A DNA stretch of 64,000 bases from Clavibacter michiganensis (GTDB lineage Bacteria; Actinomycetota; Actinomycetes; Actinomycetales; Microbacteriaceae): the NCBI GenBank assembly GCA_002150995.1, contig MDHJ01000001.1:434001-498000 (forward strand), read 5' to 3'. Under the pieces are notes generated by a model. The model was not told where the DNA came from, ran no database searches, and worked only from the letters and a program-made list of their open reading frames with translations. The translations under genes and the position numbers were made by a program. Below, one piece after another: positions 17,275-27,463 of this stretch (positions are counted from its first letter, which is position 1; every line of letters starts with the position of its first letter).

Positions 17275-18312
17275 TCAGGAGCGGTCGGCGATGCCACCGG
17301 GCGTCACGAAGACCGTGCCGCCGCCGTGCAGCCGGGCGCGCATCACCTCGAGGGCCTGCGGGTTCTCGTCCACCAGCACGAATCGCCGGCCGAGCTCGCG
17401 GGCGGCGGCCCCCGTCGTGCCGGACCCGGCGAAGAAGTCGAGCACCCAGTCGCCCGGGCGGCTCGAGGCCTGCACGATGCGGCGCAGGACGCCGAGCGGC
17501 TTCTGGGTCGCGTACCCGGTCTTCTCGCGGCCGGTCGGCGACACGATCGTGTGCCACCAGACGTCCGTGGGCAGCTTGCCGCGCTCGCGCTTCTCCGGGG
17601 TCACGAGGCCGGGCGCCATGTAGGGCTCGCGGTCCACCTCCGCGGAGTCGAAGCGGTAGCGGAGCGGGTCCTTCACGTAGACGAGGATCGTGTCGTGCTT
17701 CGCGGGCCAGCGGCGCCGCGACTTAGCGCCGTAGTCGTAGGCCCAGACGATCTCGTTGAGGAACGAGCGGCGGCCGAAGAGCGCGTCGAGCACCACCTTC
17801 GCGTAGTGCACCTCGCGGTAGTCGAGGTGCAGGTACAGCGTGCCGGTGGGATCCAGCAGCCGCCACGCCTCGATGAGGCGCGGCTCGAGGAACTCCCAGT
17901 AGTCGGCGAACGAGTCGTCGAAGCCGTAGAGGAGCCCCTTCACGGAGTCGTAGCTGCGGCCCTGGAAGCCGACGCGCGCACCGGGCGGTCGGGCGGGCTC
18001 GGGCGTCGCGGTGCTCGCGGGCGCCAGGGCGGGCGCGGTCTCCTCCGCGCCGGTGCTGGCGGCCGCGTCGGCGCCGCTCGCGGGGTCGGTGCCGCTCGCC
18101 GGGTCGGCGGACTCGGCGGTGGCCGCGTCGACAGCCGGATCCAGGGTGCGCGTGACGGTGAGGTTCTGGCGCTCCTGGGTGCGGCCCGTGTTGAAGGGCG
18201 GGTCCAGGTAGATGAGCTGGAAGGCGCCGTCGGGGAGCGCGCGGACGGCCTCGAGGTTCTCGCCGTGGATCACGAGGTCGGGGCCGTCGGGGGTCCACGC
18301 GGGCTGGGGCAC
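17275..18312 (-). CDS. DNA methyltransferase (N6-adenine or N4-cytosine), beta class, orphan
   Basis: 345 residues. Catalytic motif IV DPPFNTG lies near residue 40 and the SAM-binding motif I DFFAGSGTTGAA near residue 315, the order of beta-class amino-methyltransferases such as CcrM and many Type II/III Mod enzymes. Between them is an Ala/Thr/Pro low-complexity insert (about 60-105) not expected in the fold, then LHLDYREVHYAKVVLDALFG and WAYDYGAKSRRRWPAKHDTI. GTG 18312 follows a G-rich stretch. No restriction enzyme or specificity gene is nearby, so it is probably a solitary methylase; the recognition site cannot be read from sequence. Confidence 0.88.
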   Translation of the reverse strand: MPQPAWTPDGPDLVIHGENLEAVRALPDGAFQLIYLDPPFNTGRTQERQNLTVTRTLDPAVDAATAESADPASGTDPASGADAAASTGAEETAPALAPASTATPEPARPPGARVGFQGRSYDSVKGLLYGFDDSFADYWEFLEPRLIEAWRLLDPTGTLYLHLDYREVHYAKVVLDALFGRRSFLNEIVWAYDYGAKSRRRWPAKHDTILVYVKDPLRYRFDSAEVDREPYMAPGLVTPEKRERGKLPTDVWWHTIVSPTGREKTGYATQKPLGVLRRIVQASSRPGDWVLDFFAGSGTTGAAARELGRRFVLVDENPQALEVMRARLHGGGTVFVTPGGIADRS

Positions 18313-18449
18313 GCCCCCGAGGTTAACGGAACGTCCGGCGGGTGCCGCGCGCGCCGGGAACGGCCCCGCCGCGCGGGTCCGGCCCCCATTTCGGGGCGCT
18401 TCGCCCCCATCCGCGCCCGAGCGGCATCCCCCTCCACTAGGAACGACAC

Positions 18450-19786
18450 ATGAGCGATGAGCGCGACCCCGAGCAGGACGCCGGACCCCGCCCCCACGAG
18501 CCGCAGGCCGACGGCACCGACCCGGACGGGGCGGGCACCGCGGGAGCGCCGGCGGGCGACGCGGGGCCTGCGCCGGCGGAGTCGGAGTCGGATTCGGATT
18601 CGGCCAAGGGGACGACGAGCCCCTACGGCCCGGCTGGCGGAGACGGCGTCGCGGACGTGACGCCGTCGGCACCTGCCGCGGTGCCCGCCGCGGGAGCCCC
18701 GGGCACTGCGGCCCCGGGCACCGCGGCCCCGGGCACCGCGGCGGGGGATCCCCGCCGCCGCATCCGCCCGCCGGGTACAGCGCGACCGGCCCCTCCGGCG
18801 AGGACGCCACCGGTGCCGCCGGCTACGCCCCGCCAGCCGGCGCCGCGTCGCAGGCCGGCGACCCGTCCTACGCCGGCGCCCCGCCGTACGCCGGCCCGCC
18901 CGCCGGCGACCCGTCCTACGCCGCCGCCCCGCCCTCCGCCGCTGCCCCTCCTTATGTCACGGGAGCGCCGCCGCGCCCCCGCGGCGGGAAGGGCCTCGCC
19001 ATCGCGGCGCTCGTCGTCGGCATCGCGGCCTTCCTCGGCGCCTTCATCCCGGTCCTCAACTACGCCGTGTTCGTGCCGGCCGTCGTCGCGGTCGTGCTGG
19101 GCATCGTGTCGCTCGTCCGCCGGATGGACGGCAAGCCCCTCGCGGTGAGCGGGATCGTCCTCGGCGGCGTGGGCTTCGTCCTCAGCATCGTCCTGGCGAT
19201 CGTCTACACGTTCGCGTTCGTGTCCTCGGTGACGGAGGCGGTGGAGTCCGCGGGCGCCGACAGCGGCTTCGCGAGCCCCGAGCCGATCCCCGGCGAGGAC
19301 GAGGACGCCGGCACCGGCGAGGACGCCGCGCTGCCGGGCACCAGCCCCGACGACCCGCTGCCGATCGGCACCCCCGTCACGGGGGAGGGCATCGACGGAC
19401 CGGAGTGGCAGGTCGTGCTGGGGACCCCGGTCCTCGACGCGACGGCGGAGGTGCTCGCGGCGGATCCGACCAACGAGGCCCCCGCGGAGGGCATGCAGTA
19501 CGCGGTCGTCCCGGTCACGGCCACCTACCTCGGTGCGACCTCGGGCGACCCGCTGTCGGAGCTGGCGGTGGGCTTCCTCGCCGCCGACGGATCGCAGTAC
19601 TCGGCCGCGGACAGCTTCGTGCTCGCCCCGGCGCCGGCGTTCACCGACAACGGGGAGCTCCTGGATCCGCTGGGCACGGCGACCGGCAACGTGGTCATCG
19701 AGATCCCGATCGACGGCGCCGCGGACGGCCTGTGGGCGACGGCGCCGGGCACGCTGTCCGACGCCTACTACTTCCGGGTCGGCTAG
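18450..19786 (+). pseudogene. Membrane protein with Pro/Gly/Tyr-rich head and DUF4352-like tail, one frameshift
   Basis: ATG 18450 begins an acidic, Gly/Ala/Pro-rich head (MSDERDPEQDAGPRP). Near 18748-18752 the reading jumps frame; adding one C to the CCCC run after GGGGAT gives a continuous Pro/Gly/Tyr-rich region (YSATGPSGEDATG ... SYAGAPPYAGPPAGD), two membrane spans (AIAALVVGIAAFLGAFIPVL and VSGIVLGGVGFVLSIVLAIVY, DUF4190-like) and an extracellular domain (GPEWQVVLGTPVLDATAEVL ... YFRVG) resembling DUF4352. TAGGAA (18438-18443) ends six bases before the ATG. Restored length is about 446 codons. Confidence 0.7.
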
Positions 19787-19799
19787 GGGAGGCGGGCGC

Positions 19800-20213
19800 G
19801 TGGCGGGGATGGACCCGGAGGCGTCGCGCCGGGACGTGGAGGACCGGCTGGCCGCGCGTGCCCATCCGCTCGCGGAGGTGATCGCCGAGCTCCGGGCGGC
19901 GGTGTCCGCGGCGCGCCCCGACGCCGTGGAGTCGTGGAAGTGGAACGCGCCCAGCTGGGCGCTCGACGACCACTTCGCCACGCTCGCGCTCCGCGATCCC
20001 GACGAGGCGCTCCTGATCCTGCACGCGGGCGCCCGGCCGAGACCGGACCTGGGCGCCGTCCGGGTCGCGGATCCCGCGGGCCTCCTCCGCGCCGCGGCAC
20101 CCGACCGGTCGATCGCGGCCTTCCGCAGCGTCGACCAGGTGCGCGACGCCCGCCCGGCGATCGAGGCCGTCGTGCGGGAGTGGGCGGCGCGGGTCGCGTC
20201 ACCGGCGGGCTGA
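19800..20213 (+). CDS. DUF1801-family protein
   Basis: 137 residues. Contains the DUF1801/YdhG-like core: AVESWKWNAPSWALDDHFATLAL, an active-site-like Trp-rich strand, and VRVADPAGLLRAAAPDRSIA. GTG 19800 has GGGGAGG about eight bases upstream, better than the internal ATG 19809. Located 13 bases after the preceding gene, so likely cotranscribed. Role unknown. Confidence 0.8.
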   Translation: MAGMDPEASRRDVEDRLAARAHPLAEVIAELRAAVSAARPDAVESWKWNAPSWALDDHFATLALRDPDEALLILHAGARPRPDLGAVRVADPAGLLRAAAPDRSIAAFRSVDQVRDARPAIEAVVREWAARVASPAG

Positions 20214-20353
20214 CCGAGGTCCGCGCCGTCAGTTCGATCGCGCGTCGGCCGCCGCCGGCTAGTTGGCGCCACCGCCGCCGGCCCGTCGCGCGGGCCCACC
20301 CCGCGTCCGCCGCCGCCCGGCCGGGCCGCCGCGCCGGACCGTAGGCTGCGAGC

Positions 20354-21619
20354 GTGACACCCGACGCGCACGACGCACCCGCACCCGCACCCGCACCCGT
20401 CCCCGCCCTCCCGGCGATCCCCGCCGCCGCCGACCTCGACGCCCGCGACCCGCTCGCGCGCTTCCGCGACCTCTTCGTGGCGTCGGACGACGTGGTCGCC
20501 TACCTCGACGGCAACTCGCTCGGCCGCCCGACCCGCGCGTCCGTCGACCGGGTGGCCGGCTTCGTGCGCGACCAGTGGGGCGGCCGTCTCATCCGCGGCT
20601 GGGACGAGGACTGGCTGGCGATGCCCACGCGCATCGGGGACGACCTCGGCCGGGTGGCGCTCGGCGCGGCAGCGGGCCAGACGTTCATCGGCGACTCCAC
20701 CACGGTGATCCTCTACAAGCTCGTGCGCGCGGCCGTCCGCGCCCGCCCGGGTCGCGACGAGCTCGTCATCGACACCGACAACTTCCCCACCGACCGCTTC
20801 GTGCTCGAGGGCGTGGCGGAGGAGTGCGGCATGACGATCCGCTGGATCGACGTGGCGCCCGACTCCGGGGTCACGCCGGCGCTCGTGGCCGACGCGGTGG
20901 GCGAGCGGACCGCGCTCGTGGTGCTCAGCCAGGTCGCCTACCGCTCCGGGTTCCTCGCCGACGTGCCGGGGATCACCCGCATCGTGCACGACGCGGGCGC
21001 CCTCGTGCTCTGGGACACGTGCCACTCGGTCGGCGTCATCCCGACGGAGCTCGACGCGTGGGGCGTCGACCTCGCCGTGGGCTGCAGCTACAAGTACCTC
21101 GACGGCGGCCCCGGCGCCCCGGCCCACGGCTACGTGCGGCGCGAGCTGCAGGCGGAGCTGCGCCAGCCGATCCAGGGCTGGATGGGCGCGCAGGACGTCT
21201 TCGCGATGGGGCCGGAGTACGTGCCCGCGGACGGGATCCGCCGCTTCCTCAGCGGCACCCCGCCCATCGTCGGCATGCTCGCGATGCAGGACATGATCGC
21301 CCTCATCGAGGAGGCGGGCATCGACGCGATCCGCGCGAAGTCGCTCGCGCTCACCCGGTTCGCCCTCGACCTCGTCGACCGCGACCTGGTGCCGCTCGGC
21401 GTCCGCGTCGCGAGCCCGCGGGAGGACGACCGCCGCGGCAGCCACGTGAGCGTCGACCACGAGCGCTTCCGCGACATCCTGGGCGCGCTCTGGGAGGAGG
21501 GCGTGATCCCCGACTTCCGCGCCCCGTCGGGCCTCCGCCTCGGCCTCAGCCCCCTGACGACCTCGTTCCGCGAGGTCGAGGCGGGCGTCGAGGCGATCCG
21601 GCGGCACCTCGCGGGCTGA
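20354..21619 (+). CDS. kynU: Kynureninase (PLP-dependent, aminotransferase class V)
   Basis: 421 residues. Features of kynureninase: YLDGNSLGRPT at the N-terminus, phosphate loop GDSTTVILYKL, NFPTDRF, HDAGALVLWDTCHSVGVIP, and the PLP lysine in GCSYKYLDGGPGA, followed by GWMGAQDVFAMG. It cleaves kynurenine to anthranilate and alanine. No other tryptophan-catabolism gene is beside it. TAGGCT (20342-20347) ends six bases before GTG 20354 (leaderless). The first 25 residues are an Ala/Pro repeat. Confidence 0.85.
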   Translation: MTPDAHDAPAPAPAPVPALPAIPAAADLDARDPLARFRDLFVASDDVVAYLDGNSLGRPTRASVDRVAGFVRDQWGGRLIRGWDEDWLAMPTRIGDDLGRVALGAAAGQTFIGDSTTVILYKLVRAAVRARPGRDELVIDTDNFPTDRFVLEGVAEECGMTIRWIDVAPDSGVTPALVADAVGERTALVVLSQVAYRSGFLADVPGITRIVHDAGALVLWDTCHSVGVIPTELDAWGVDLAVGCSYKYLDGGPGAPAHGYVRRELQAELRQPIQGWMGAQDVFAMGPEYVPADGIRRFLSGTPPIVGMLAMQDMIALIEEAGIDAIRAKSLALTRFALDLVDRDLVPLGVRVASPREDDRRGSHVSVDHERFRDILGALWEEGVIPDFRAPSGLRLGLSPLTTSFREVEAGVEAIRRHLAG

Positions 21620-21643
21620 CCCGCCGGCCGCCCGCCGGAGCCC

Positions 21644-22438
21644 CTACGGCAGGATCGCGTCCACGTACCCGCCGTCGACCCGGAGCGCGCCGCCGGTCGT
21701 CGCCGACGCCTGCCGCGACGCGAGGTAGACGCACATGTGGGCGATCTCCTCGGGCTCGATGAGCCGCTGGATGAGCGACTGCGGCCGGTGCCGCCGCATG
21801 AACTCGCGCTCGGCCTCCGCCCAGGGGAGGTCGTCGCCCACGAGCTCGCGCGCGAACTCCTCGACGCCGCCGGTGTGCGTGGGCCCGGCCATGACGCAGT
21901 TGACCGTGACGCCGGATCCGGCCGCCGCCTTCGCGAAGCCGCGCGAGACGCCGAGGAGCGCGGTCTTGGAGACGCCGTAGTGGATCATCTCCGACGGCGT
22001 CACGACGGCCGAGTCGCTCGCGATGTACTGCACGCGCCCCCAGCCGCGAGCCATCATGCCCGGCAGGTAGGCGCGCGTGAGGCGCACGGCCGCGAGCACG
22101 TTGACCTCGAGGTAGCGCCGCCACTCGTCGTCGGTGATGGAGAGCGGGTCCGCGGCGCCGAAGATCCCGAGGTTGTTGACGAGCACGTCGACGTCGGGGA
22201 ACAGCTCGACGGCGCGGGCGGCGCCGTCCTCGGTCGCGACGTCGGCGGCGAGCGACTCCACGTGCGCGTCGGGGTGCGCGGCGCGCAGGCGGTCGCCGGC
22301 CGCGTCGGTGCGCTGCGCGTCGCGGCCGTTGACGACCACGCGGGCGCCCGCGTCGGCCAGGCCCTCGGCGATGGCGTAGCCGATGCCCTGCGTCGAGCCC
22401 GTGACGAGGGCGGTGGATCCGGTGAGGTCGATGCGCAT
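21644..22438 (-). CDS. SDR-family oxidoreductase
   Basis: 264 residues. Cofactor motif TGSTQGIGYAIAEGL (TGxxxGxG), NNLG, catalytic Ser in YIASDSAVV and the Y-x3-K pair in YGVSKTALLG; ends with the usual GGALRVDGGYVDAIL. Substrate unknown. ATG 22438 has GGAAGG upstream. Together with the next gene it forms a two-gene oxidoreductase pair on the minus strand. Confidence 0.9.
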   Translation of the reverse strand: MRIDLTGSTALVTGSTQGIGYAIAEGLADAGARVVVNGRDAQRTDAAGDRLRAAHPDAHVESLAADVATEDGAARAVELFPDVDVLVNNLGIFGAADPLSITDDEWRRYLEVNVLAAVRLTRAYLPGMMARGWGRVQYIASDSAVVTPSEMIHYGVSKTALLGVSRGFAKAAAGSGVTVNCVMAGPTHTGGVEEFARELVGDDLPWAEAEREFMRRHRPQSLIQRLIEPEEIAHMCVYLASRQASATTGGALRVDGGYVDAILP

Positions 22439-22457
22439 GACGTGCCTTCCTGATCGA

Positions 22458-22491
22458 GCGGGGAGCGGGGAGCGGGGAGCGGGGAGCGGGC
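22458..22491. repeat. AGCGGGG tandem repeat
   Basis: Four full AGCGGGG heptamers and a partial fifth in the gap between the Gfo/Idh-type gene and the SDR gene. Confidence 0.85.
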
Positions 22492-22507
22492 GCCGGGCGC
22501 TCGCGCG

Positions 22508-23602
22508 TCAGTCCGCCCAGGCCCGCCGCGTGCTGCGGACGGGCTTCCCCGTGGTCGCGGCCTCGTGCATGAGGAGCGCGAGGTGGTGGTCCTGCGACGC
22601 CTCCGCGAGCGAGTTCGTGGACGGTCCGCCGGCGGCGTGCGCGTGCATGTCGACGAGGCACTGCGCGATCGCGAGCTCGTCGTCCGCGAGCCGTCCGGGC
22701 GCGAAGGGGTTCTGATGGACCCACTCGCTGCCGAGCAGCAGGCCGCGGAGGTGGAGCCCCTCGAGGTTCCCGCCCTGGCCCGTCTCGACGCGCGTGATGT
22801 CGGCCCAGGTCGGCGTGGTGGCGTCGAGCAGCCAGCTCACGTGCTCGTCGACGATCTCGCCGCGCTCGCCGCGCACGAGGAGCCGGTTGCGGCGGATCCA
22901 GGAGAAGTACTGCCGGTCGCCGAAGTCGTAGACGCCGAGACGGTCGCCGAAGTCGAACCGCGCCGTGGTCTGCACGGCCGTGACGATCTCCTCGCGCACG
23001 GGGTCGCCGTCGCGGTCGGGCCCGGCGACGATCGGGGACGAGAACCGCGAGGCCGTGATGGTCGCGTCCTCGAAGCCGATGCCGAGCGCGCGCCGCATCA
23101 CGCGGACGCCGTGGTAGTCGTGGCACTGCGCGACCGTGGCCTGGCTGATGCGTCCGAGGCGACCCGATGCGGCGATGGCGAGCTGCGCGGCGAGGAGCGG
23201 GGAGAGCGGGTACTGCTCGGCCACCTCGATCCGGGCGCCCTGCCGAACGAGCGCGTCGAGCCGCTCGAGGTCCTCCACCGTCTCGCCGGGCGGGGTCTCC
23301 GTGAGCACGGCGACGCCCCGGTCGACGAGGTCCGCGATCGCGTCCGGCGCGGCCGAGCGCGGGACCGACACGACGACGAACGACGGCGCCTCGGCCGCGA
23401 GCATCTCCGCGACCGTCCGGAAGGTGCGGATGCCCCACTCCGCCTCCAGCGCGCGACCGGTGTCGGCGCTCCGCGTCACGAGCCCCGTGACGGCGAAGCG
23501 CGCGGGGAGGGCGCGGGCGATGCGGAGGAAGAAGGCGCTGCGCCAGCCGCTCCCCACGATTCCGAAGCGGATCTGCGGGACGGGCGGCGCGGGACGGGGC
23601 AT
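22508..23602 (-). CDS. Gfo/Idh/MocA-family oxidoreductase
   Basis: 364 residues. N-terminal Rossmann fold IRFGIVGSGWRSAFFLRIA, then FVVVSVPRSAAPDAI and TETPPGETVEDLERL (the EKP-like position is ETP), and a C-terminal alpha/beta domain. Probably acts on a sugar or sugar-derived alcohol. ATG 23602 is seven bases after a TACGCT hexamer (23610-23615, minus strand), suggesting leaderless expression. Lies upstream of an SDR gene on the same strand; divergent from the glycosyltransferase gene. Confidence 0.88.
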   Translation of the reverse strand: MPRPAPPVPQIRFGIVGSGWRSAFFLRIARALPARFAVTGLVTRSADTGRALEAEWGIRTFRTVAEMLAAEAPSFVVVSVPRSAAPDAIADLVDRGVAVLTETPPGETVEDLERLDALVRQGARIEVAEQYPLSPLLAAQLAIAASGRLGRISQATVAQCHDYHGVRVMRRALGIGFEDATITASRFSSPIVAGPDRDGDPVREEIVTAVQTTARFDFGDRLGVYDFGDRQYFSWIRRNRLLVRGERGEIVDEHVSWLLDATTPTWADITRVETGQGGNLEGLHLRGLLLGSEWVHQNPFAPGRLADDELAIAQCLVDMHAHAAGGPSTNSLAEASQDHHLALLMHEAATTGKPVRSTRRAWAD

Positions 23603-23782
23603 GGCCGCCAGCGTACGCGCGGCCCCCGCCGTGTCCGCGGGCGACGTCGCGCTGGAGTTCTCGCAGACGACTGGGGAATACTCGCGAGGGCCGGGAGGCT
23701 GTCCCGGATGCGAACGCTCCCGCGTGAGGCGCCTCACGGCTCCGTCGCCGGAGTAGTGCGGGCCCGGAGAGGGGACACGAGC

Positions 23783-26046
23783 ATGGGGATCCAGACGAGC
23801 CTCGACCAGGTCGCGCACGCCGCGCGCATCCTCGACGTGATGCAGGAGGCCGACGAGCTCACGGTCGCCGCCAGCCGCGACGGCGGCGGACGCGCGGTGC
23901 GCCTCCTCGCCCGCGCCGCCGAGGACCCCGCCGACCAGCTCACCGCGGTCGCCGCCATCCACGCGCTCGCGCAGGTCTTCGACGAGACCGCCGACCTCGC
24001 GCTGGTGGCGCTCCTCGACCACGACACCCGGTGGATCCGCGAGCACGCGGCCTGGGCGTTCGGCACCCGCCTGCCGCGCTTCGACGCGGTCGCGGGCCTC
24101 GTCGCCATGGTCGTCGAGGGCGGCTTCCCGGGCATGCTCGCGCAGCGCACGCTGCAGCAGTGGGCGGGCTCCAGCCCCGAGCACGTGTCCCTGGCGCTCG
24201 AGAGCGCGCTGCTCGGGATCCGCGGCGACGGCGCGCGGTCGCGCCTCGTGGAGACGGTCGGCCTCGTGGCGGGCCGGATCGCCCAGCGCGTGCTGCTCCG
24301 CGTCGTGCAGGACGGCGGGGAGGGCACGCTCACCCGGTGCGCCGCCGTGGCCGCGCTCGGCGACCGGCCGGCGAGCGTCACCGTGCTCGCCATCGTCTCC
24401 GACCTCGCCCGCGGCGACGACGAGGTGGCCGCGGTCGCCCGCCTCGCGGTGCTCGACATCGCGCGCCAGCACGACGACCCGGTCGAGGCGCCCGCCCGCG
24501 CCGGCCTCACGGTCCTCCAGCTCTTCCTGCACGCCGACATCGACGCGGGCCTCACCCACGTCGGCGCGGGCGACAACGGCGGCATCGCGACGCTGCTGGT
24601 GCGCCTCGGCGACGCGCTGGTGGATCGCGCCGGAGCGTCCGTCGACGCCGCGGCGTCGGCCGGCGCGCTCGACCCCCTGGCCGCGGACCGCGCGGTCGAC
24701 CGCGTCATCACGCTGTCCCGCGGCACCCCCGACCAGACCCTCGCCTCCCTCGCCCGCGTCACCGCCGGCGAGGACGGGCACGTCTTCGCGCACGTCCCGA
24801 TGCTCGGCGGCCCGCGCTCGCTCCCGGAGGCCTGGCCGCACCGCGTGGAGGCCGAGCGGGGGATCCGCCGGGTGCTGCGCGCCGCCGGCCGCGTCGACGC
24901 CGTGCACCTCCGCATGGCCGACGTCGGCACGCTCGCGGCGTCGACCGTCGCGCGCGAGCTCGGCATCCCCGTCGTCTTCACGGTCGCACCGGATCCGCAC
25001 GGCGTGGTCGACGCGCTCGACCGCTCGGGCGCCCTCACCCGCGACGGCTTCGGCGCCGTCGACGAGCGCGAGCACTACTGGTTCCGCGTGCGGCTCGTGC
25101 AGCGGCTGGCCGCCGACGCCGCGCACACCGTCCTCTTCCCGCGTCCGGAGCTGAGGCGCGACATGCGACGTCTCGTCGGCATCGACGTGGACGCCCACCC
25201 GAGCGCCACAGCGTCGTCGCCGAGGGCATCGACGTGTCCGCCATCGAGCGCTCGCGCGACGACGCGATGCTCGGGGCCGACGCGGACGGCGCCCCGGCGC
25301 GTGCCTTCGTCGAGCTCGACGAGCTGCTCGCGGCGCTGCCCGCCGAGCGGCGCGGCCTGCCGCTCGTCATCTCGGTCGGCCGCCTGGCCCGGGTCAAGGG
25401 CATGGCGTCGCTCGCGCACGTGTGGGCGGCGGATCCCGCGCTCCGCCGGCGGGCGAACCTGCTCGTCGTCGGCGGGGACCTCGACGCGCCGAGCCCGGAG
25501 GAGCGCGACCAGCTGGCGCGCATCGCCGAGGCCGTCCCCGGCGCGGACCCGGTTGCCGAGGGCGCCGACCCGCGCGGGATCGCCGCCGCGCTCGCGCCGC
25601 ACGGCCTCCTGCTCGCCGGGCACCGCGGCAACGACACCGTCACGCGCTGGCTCGCGGCCGTCCGCTACGGGCGCCCCGGCCTCGCGGCCGTCGGCGGGGC
25701 GTACGCGTGCGCGAGCATCAAGGAGGAGTTCGGCGTGGCGCTCCTCGAGGCGATGTCGATGGGCCTGCCCGTCGTGGCGCCCGCGTCCGGGGGACCGGCG
25801 ACGTACGTGGAGGACGGCGTGACCGGCCTCCTCGTCGACACCGCGGATCCCGCGGCCCTCGCCCGCGGCGTCGCCCGCGCGCTCGACATCGCGGCCGGCC
25901 CGGGCGCCGAGGCGGCCGCCGACCGCGCCCGCGACATGGTCGCCCGCACCTTCACCATCCAGGCCATGGCGGGCACCCTGTCCCGCGTCTACCGCGACGT
26001 CGCCGCAGCCGACGACCGAACCCTCTGGGAGCTCAGCGCCTCATGA
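23783..26046 (+). pseudogene. HEAT-repeat plus GT-B glycosyltransferase fusion, one frameshift
   Basis: From ATG 23783 the first 300 residues are HEAT-like helical repeats (IREHAAWAFGTRLP, VAAIHALAQVF, LGDRPASVTVLAIVSDLA). A glycosyltransferase of the GT-B/GT4 type follows (ITLSRGTPDQTLASLARVT, EHYWFRVRLVQRLA, ISVGRLARVKGMASLAHVW, IKEEFGVALLEAMSMGLPVV). The frame changes near 25198-25202: one extra G after CACCC gives DAHPERHSVVAEGID and a continuous protein of about 754 residues. Its stop overlaps the next glycosyltransferase start (ATGA). The two probably act in the same glycan or glycolipid pathway. Confidence 0.8.
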
Positions 26047-27368
26047 CCCTGCTCGTCATCAGCCCGGACTACGCGTCCCACCTCTTCCCGCTCCTCACGC
26101 TCGCGTCGGCCTGGCAGCGGGCGGGCGAGCGCGTGGTGGTGGCGACCGGATCCGCCACCGCCGGCATCGTCGAGGCCTCCGGCTTCGAGCGCATCGACCT
26201 GCGCCTCGGCCGCGGGTCGAACCCCGGCACCATCAAGGCGGAGGACCAGCCGACGGGCGAGGACGACGCCCTCCGCGGCTTCTTCGCCGCCACGCGCCGC
26301 GGCATGGTCGAGACGCTGCGCTTCCAGGCCGAGGCGCGCAGCGACGACCTGCTCTGGGAGCCTGTGCAGACCGCCCGCGCCGTGCAGCGGATCCTCGACG
26401 AGGTGCGCCCCGACCAGGTCATCGTCGACCACCTCGCGTTCAGCGCCCGCCTCGCGCTCCTCGCCTCGGGCACCCGGCACGCGGACGTCGTGCTCGGCCA
26501 CCCGAGCGCGCTGCCCGTGGGCGACGAGGTGTACGGCTTCCCGCCCGCCTGGCCCGCCGCGTTCGAGCCGGAGGAGGAGGACCTCGACGAGCTGCACGCC
26601 CTGTGCGTGCGCGTGCGCGACCGCTTCACCGCGCAGTGGAACGACGCCCTGGCGGTCCTCGCGCCCGCCATGCGCCCGAGCCGCGACGCGTTCGCGGAGG
26701 CCGGCGACGTGCTGCTGCTCAACTACCCGGAGGAGCTGCACGACCCCGACCGCTCCGAGCTGCTGCCCCCGCACGCGTTCATCGGCTCGGCGGTCCGCCG
26801 CGAGGCCCCCGAGGCGGAGGTGCAGGACTGGATCGACGCCGGCGGCGACCCCATCGTCTACGTGTCGCTCGGCAGCTTCCTCTCGGTGCGCGGCGACGTC
26901 CTGGCGCGCATCGCCCAGGCGCTGCGCGACCTCGACGTGCGCGTGGCACTCGCGACCGGATCCACCGACCCGGCCGAGCTCGGCGACCTCCCGTCCGACT
27001 GGCTCGTGCGCCCGTTCCTCCCGCAGGTGACGCTCCTCGGCCATGCGGACCTCGCGGTCACGCACGGCGGCAACAACTCCGTCACCGAGGCGGCGACCGC
27101 GGGCGTCCCGATGCTCGTGCTGCCGCTGTCGACCGACCAGTTCGCGGGCGCCGCCGCCCTCGAGGACGCGGGGCTCGGCCTCGCGCTCGCCCCGAACGTC
27201 GCCACCGTCACCGAGCTGCGGCAGGCGGCCAAGCGGCTGCTGGCCCCGTCCGGGATGCAGCGCGCCGCGCTCGACGCCGTCGCCTCGTCGCTCACGCGCT
27301 CGCCCGGCCCGCAGCGCGCGTTCCAGGCGCTCGCCGGGGGGATCCGCCCGGAGCAGGCCGCGCGCTGA
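26043..27368 (+). CDS. UDP-glycosyltransferase-like protein (MGT/GT1 type)
   Basis: 441 residues. Starts MTLLVISPDYASHLFPLLTL, the GT1 N-terminal fold with substrate loop; central YVSLGSFLSVRGDVL; C-terminal donor motif AVTHGGNNSVTEAATAGVP and MLVLPLSTDQFAGAAALED. Resembles macrolide/sterol glycosyltransferases. ATG 26043 overlaps the stop of the HEAT-glycosyltransferase gene by four bases, indicating translational coupling. Acceptor unknown. Confidence 0.88.
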   Translation: MTLLVISPDYASHLFPLLTLASAWQRAGERVVVATGSATAGIVEASGFERIDLRLGRGSNPGTIKAEDQPTGEDDALRGFFAATRRGMVETLRFQAEARSDDLLWEPVQTARAVQRILDEVRPDQVIVDHLAFSARLALLASGTRHADVVLGHPSALPVGDEVYGFPPAWPAAFEPEEEDLDELHALCVRVRDRFTAQWNDALAVLAPAMRPSRDAFAEAGDVLLLNYPEELHDPDRSELLPPHAFIGSAVRREAPEAEVQDWIDAGGDPIVYVSLGSFLSVRGDVLARIAQALRDLDVRVALATGSTDPAELGDLPSDWLVRPFLPQVTLLGHADLAVTHGGNNSVTEAATAGVPMLVLPLSTDQFAGAAALEDAGLGLALAPNVATVTELRQAAKRLLAPSGMQRAALDAVASSLTRSPGPQRAFQALAGGIRPEQAAR

Positions 27369-27463
27369 CGCCCGGCCCGGGATCTCGTAGACTCGGGAGG
27401 GATCGCGTCGGCCCCCGAGGCCCGCGGTCGCCCCAGTCTCGACCAACGGATCCAGGTGCCCTC

